Shown here: positions 61,230 through 64,000 of the stretch, in pieces
How positions within the stretch are numbered: position 1 is the first letter of the stretch
How the letters are laid out: each line of letters opens with the position of its first letter
From: Caballeronia sp. INDeC2
Lineage (GTDB): Bacteria; Pseudomonadota; Gammaproteobacteria; Burkholderiales; Burkholderiaceae
DNA: 64,000 nt
Direction of reading: 5' to 3'
NCBI RefSeq assembly: GCF_023631325.1
Contig: NZ_JALQDG010000040.1
Span: 1 to 64,000, forward strand
Program-made: the position numbers and the translations under genes
The notes under the pieces: model-generated
Told to the model about the DNA's origin: nothing
The model's input: only the letters and a program-made list of their open reading frames with translations
Database searches by the model: none

Positions 61230-61970
61230 ATGAAAAAGAAAATCCTGATTCTCGCCGCCAGCTTGCTGGCGCCCGTTTTGGCCAACGCCGCATGTTCCGA
61301 TTTCATGCAGACATGGATGGACAAACTGCACCACGGGCGCACCCTCGACACGAGGCTTGCCGTTTGCAAGGAATGGCCGGCCAATCCGGATCTCACGCTC
61401 GCCGTACTGCCCCTTCCCCGGAGGGCCAATAACGAAGACGAGGGAACCGACGATGTGGAAATCCTCGTGGCCGACAGCGCATCCGGCTCGGTGATCGCGC
61501 ACGTCTACGAGCCGGACGCGATTACGTTCGACGCTGTTCGCGTCGACAGCATCGAACTTGATACTGCGCGGTATCAACTGAAGCCGGGAAATCGTGCATT
61601 CGGCGTGCGGGTCAATTACTACGGCACGTCGCGTCCGAATCCATTTGGCTGGACGTCGCTGAACCTTTACACCGTCGAAGGTCAGACATTGCGCAAGCTC
61701 GTCGACCGGCTCGTTATATCGAGCTACAGCGGGGAAAACAACGGCCCATGTGACGGCTACCACGATTCAACGACCCGTACGATCGATATCGGTCCTGCGG
61801 GCCGCGAGGAATACGCGGCTCTGAAAATCGCTGAAAAGTCGACACACAGCGTGAACGGAAGCGTCGGCGAAAACTGCGCAGACGAGGATTCGCCGGCGAA
61901 GCGCAGGAACTTCACATTGGAATACAACAACGGACGTTACGTCGTTCCGAAGGCGCTGCGACAGGACTAA
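61230..61970 (+). CDS. exported hypothetical protein
   Basis: A 246-residue protein with a clean signal peptide (KKKILILAASLLAPVLANA, cleavage near residue 20), then a mature domain with four cysteines (AACSDFM, AVCKEWP, GPCDGYH, ENCADED) that could form two disulfides. VEILVADSASGSVIAHVYEPDAI reads like a beta-rich periplasmic domain. Family not recognised. ATG 61230 is chosen because it puts the signal peptide at the start. A terminator follows. Confidence 0.75.
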   Translation: MKKKILILAASLLAPVLANAACSDFMQTWMDKLHHGRTLDTRLAVCKEWPANPDLTLAVLPLPRRANNEDEGTDDVEILVADSASGSVIAHVYEPDAITFDAVRVDSIELDTARYQLKPGNRAFGVRVNYYGTSRPNPFGWTSLNLYTVEGQTLRKLVDRLVISSYSGENNGPCDGYHDSTTRTIDIGPAGREEYAALKIAEKSTHSVNGSVGENCADEDSPAKRRNFTLEYNNGRYVVPKALRQD

Positions 61971-62008
61971 AAACGGCACGGTGCGGCCTCGACCTCACCG
62001 CGCCGTTT
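61971..62008 (+). terminator. intrinsic terminator
   Basis: AAACGGC/GCCGTTT (61971-61977 with 62002-62008) and GGTG/CACC (61980-61983 with 61996-61999) form one stem with a symmetric two-base internal loop, directly after the stop codon. Confidence 0.7.
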
Positions 62009-62201
62009 CATTCCACCGCGCGGAACGCCCGCCGCGCCGGCCCACCGTCAGTACGCTCGCGCGAACCGCGAACGCGCTAAGCCATCGGAACTACGCCGCA
62101 CTGACTAGCGGCACATCGCCGCCGCATCCGCTTGGCGGATAGGCGTCTCGCGCGACGCTCCGTACCCTTGTCGACAAAGCAGCAACGACAAGGAAAGGAC
62201 G

Positions 62202-63452
62202 ATGAGCGTCGTCGACACAACCCGCGATCCAAGAGCATCTGCCGACACGCGCGCATGGCGCGTGCTCGGCGCCAGCACGTTCGCATTCACGATCTGCTTC
62301 GCCGTGTGGATGGTGTTCGCCATCCTCGGCATTCCCCTCAAGAAGCAGTTGCATCTCAGCGATACCGAGTTCGGCCTCATCGCCGCGACGCCCGTGCTCA
62401 CGGGTTCGCTCCTGCGCGTGCCCCTCGGCATCTGGACCGACCGCTTCGGCGGCCGCGTCGTGTTCTTCTGCACGATGGCCGTCACCGTCGTGCCGATCTG
62501 GCTGATCGGCTACGCCACCGAACTGTGGCAATTCCTCGTGCTCGGCTTGTTCGTCGGCATTGCGGGGGCGTCGTTCTCGGTCGGGACGCCGTATGTCGCG
62601 CGCTGGTTTTCGAAGTCGCGCCAAGGTCTCGCGATGGGCATCTTCGGCGCGGGCAACTCGGGCGCCGCGCTCACCAAGTTCGTCGCGCCCGTGCTGATTC
62701 TCGCAGCGGGCACGTGGACTATCGTGCCGAAGGTCTATTCGATCGCGATGCTCGTCACCGCGCTGGTCTTCTGGTGCGTGTCGGCCTCTGACCCCGCGCA
62801 TCGCATTGAAGGCGCACCGGGCTTCGCCGCGCAGATGGCCGTCCTCAAAGACCGCCGCGTGCTGCGTTACGCGCAGTATTACTCGGTCGTGTTCGGCGGC
62901 TATGTCGGCCTTGCATTGTGGATGCCGCAGTACTACGTGAGTCAATACGGCTTCGGCATCGAACGCGCCGCGTTTTTCGCGGCGTGCTTCTCGCTTCCGG
63001 GCGGCATGCTCCGCGCGGTGGGCGGCTGGATGTCCGACCGCTTCGGCGCGTATCGCACCACATGGATCGTCATGTGGATCGCGCTCGCGTGCTTTTTCGT
63101 GCTGAGCTATCCGGTCACGGATTTCGTCGTCCACGCGAAGGACGGTCCACGCACGTTTCACATCGAGACCGGACCGGTCGCGTACACCGCGCTGATGTTC
63201 GTCCTGGGCGTTGCGATGGCGGTCGGCAAAGCATCCGTGTTCAAGTTCGTGTCGGATGAATTCTCCGCGAATATCGGTGCGGTGTCGGGCATCGTCGGCC
63301 TCGCGGGCGGTCTCGCCGGCTTCCTGTTGCCCATCCTCTTCGGCGTGCTCGTCGATCTCACCGGCGTGCGCACCACCTGTTTCATGCTGATGTTCGGCGC
63401 CACCGCCGTCAGTCTCATCTGCATGCACTTCACGTTTCAACCCAAACACTAG
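62202..63452 (+). CDS. narK: nitrate/nitrite transporter (NarK family)
   Basis: A 416-residue, 12-helix MFS carrier of the nitrate-nitrite porter family. The first nitrate signature is GIAGASFSVGTPYVARWF followed by GLAMGIFGAGNSGAALTKF; the second lies in helix 11 (IGAVSGIVGLAGGLAGFLLP). RVPLGIWTDRFGGR is loop 2-3. Such paired narK genes usually precede narGHJI for nitrate respiration. A TTGTCGACAA palindrome at 62168-62177 lies just upstream, but it is not an FNR site. Confidence 0.9.
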   Translation: MSVVDTTRDPRASADTRAWRVLGASTFAFTICFAVWMVFAILGIPLKKQLHLSDTEFGLIAATPVLTGSLLRVPLGIWTDRFGGRVVFFCTMAVTVVPIWLIGYATELWQFLVLGLFVGIAGASFSVGTPYVARWFSKSRQGLAMGIFGAGNSGAALTKFVAPVLILAAGTWTIVPKVYSIAMLVTALVFWCVSASDPAHRIEGAPGFAAQMAVLKDRRVLRYAQYYSVVFGGYVGLALWMPQYYVSQYGFGIERAAFFAACFSLPGGMLRAVGGWMSDRFGAYRTTWIVMWIALACFFVLSYPVTDFVVHAKDGPRTFHIETGPVAYTALMFVLGVAMAVGKASVFKFVSDEFSANIGAVSGIVGLAGGLAGFLLPILFGVLVDLTGVRTTCFMLMFGATAVSLICMHFTFQPKH

Positions 63453-63454
63453 CC

Positions 63455-64000
63455 ATGTCATCAAGATATCTGCTCACTCGATGGGAGCCCGAGAACGCCG
63501 CCTTCTGGCGCGCGACGGGCGAATCGGTTGCCCGCCGCAACCTCTGGATCTCGATTCCCGCGTTGGCGCTGGCCTTCGCGGTGTGGTCGCTGTGGAGCGT
63601 GGTGGTCGTCAGTCTCGACAAAGCCGGCTTTCACTTCACGAAGGACCAGTTGTTCTGGCTCACCGCGTTGCCGGCGGTGTCGGGCGCGACGCTGCGCATT
63701 TTCTATTCGTTCCTCGTGCCGATCTTCGGCGGCCGGCGCTTCACGGCGTTCTCGACGGCCAGCCTGCTGATTCCGGCAATCGGCATGGGCATCGCGCTGC
63801 GCGATCCGTCGACGAGCTATCCGACGCTTCTCCTGCTCGCGCTCTTGTGCGGCTTCGGCGGCGCGAACTTCAGTTCGTCGATGGCCAACATCAGCTTCTT
63901 CTTTCCGAAAGCGAAGAAGGGCTTCGCGACCGGTATGAATGCGGGCATCGGCAATCTCGGTGTGTCGATCGTGCAGTTCGTGACGCCGCTCGTCATTTCC
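63455..64000 (+). CDS. narK: second nitrate/nitrite transporter, 3' end outside window
   Basis: 182 codons of a second NarK-type protein, cut by the window edge. Visible are helices 1-5 with CGFGGANFSSSMANISFFFP and GFATGMNAGIGNLGVSIVQF, the first nitrate signature. It starts two bases after the first narK stop, so the genes are co-transcribed. The two differ clearly in sequence, as in narK1/narK2 pairs where one is a nitrate/proton symporter and the other a nitrate/nitrite exchanger. Confidence 0.88.
   Translation, partial: MSSRYLLTRWEPENAAFWRATGESVARRNLWISIPALALAFAVWSLWSVVVVSLDKAGFHFTKDQLFWLTALPAVSGATLRIFYSFLVPIFGGRRFTAFSTASLLIPAIGMGIALRDPSTSYPTLLLLALLCGFGGANFSSSMANISFFFPKAKKGFATGMNAGIGNLGVSIVQFVTPLVIS

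Noticed and set aside
62168..62177. TTGTCGACAA palindrome before narK as an FNR/NarL site
   Set aside because: It lacks the TTGAT-N4-ATCAA pattern of FNR and has no NarL heptamers; too short to claim.

Overview
The window is high-GC, densely coded proteobacterial DNA, most like Burkholderiaceae (Paraburkholderia/Caballeronia type). This rests on the phaA-phaB end of a polyhydroxybutyrate locus, a lower nicotinate pathway, a cyoABCD ubiquinol oxidase, IclR/ROK/FAH-type catabolic clusters, paired narK genes, and many small Burkholderia-style exported proteins (DUF4148, lipoproteins). I see no rRNA, tRNA, CRISPR array or complete insertion sequence. The genus is an inference from gene content.

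Layout. 1-1.7 kb: end of phaA, phaB and two small genes. 1.7-6.2 kb: a tight minus-strand operon nicC-nicE-nicD-nicX-nicF that converts 6-hydroxynicotinate to maleate, nearly all junctions overlapping or abutting. 6.3-18.9 kb: HAD phosphatase, a reductase fragment, secreted GH-A glycosidase, CBS-BON protein, a frameshifted DJ-1/PfpI pseudogene, an SDR, a 672-residue Gly/His/Asp repeat protein, a secreted trypsin-like protease, a TetR regulator and an AAHS-type MFS carrier. The carrier's promoter carries the same ATTATA-N6-TATAAW palindrome as nicC, so it is probably the nicotinate-pathway transporter. 18.9-24 kb: a rearranged T6SS effector island (PAAR, two toxin/immunity pairs on broken Rhs genes, a truncated VgrG, SymE-like protein, regulator fragment). 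24-30 kb: DUF4148 protein, a CHASE3-GAF hybrid kinase with three receivers, and a lipoyl-domain dihydrolipoamide dehydrogenase. 30-33 kb: a probable molybdenum cluster (DUF2325 protein; ModE-like winged helix, NifQ-like protein, small molybdopterin-binding protein) whose two promoters share a 24-bp ModE-like box.

33-44 kb: secreted propeller lipoprotein, a sugar ABC transporter with its ROK repressor, methionine-sulfoxide reductase, DUF302, an orphan sugar-binding protein, a divergent FAH/IclR pair, and a universal stress protein. 44-49 kb: an EmrA-EmrB-NodT tripartite efflux operon. 49-53.4 kb: a lone receiver, small conserved proteins, a class-C beta-lactamase-like hydrolase, and a UbiB/ABC1-fold protein that has lost every catalytic motif. 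53.4-56.9 kb: a cupin dioxygenase-MFS-SDR operon followed by an IclR regulator. 57-60.9 kb: cyoABCD. 61-64 kb: an exported protein and two consecutive narK-type transporters, the second cut by the window end.

Strongest leads: the degenerate UbiB-like protein, the molybdenum cluster with paired operator boxes, the shared nic/transporter operator, and the scarred T6SS toxin island with an ADP-ribosyltransferase-like Rhs tip.
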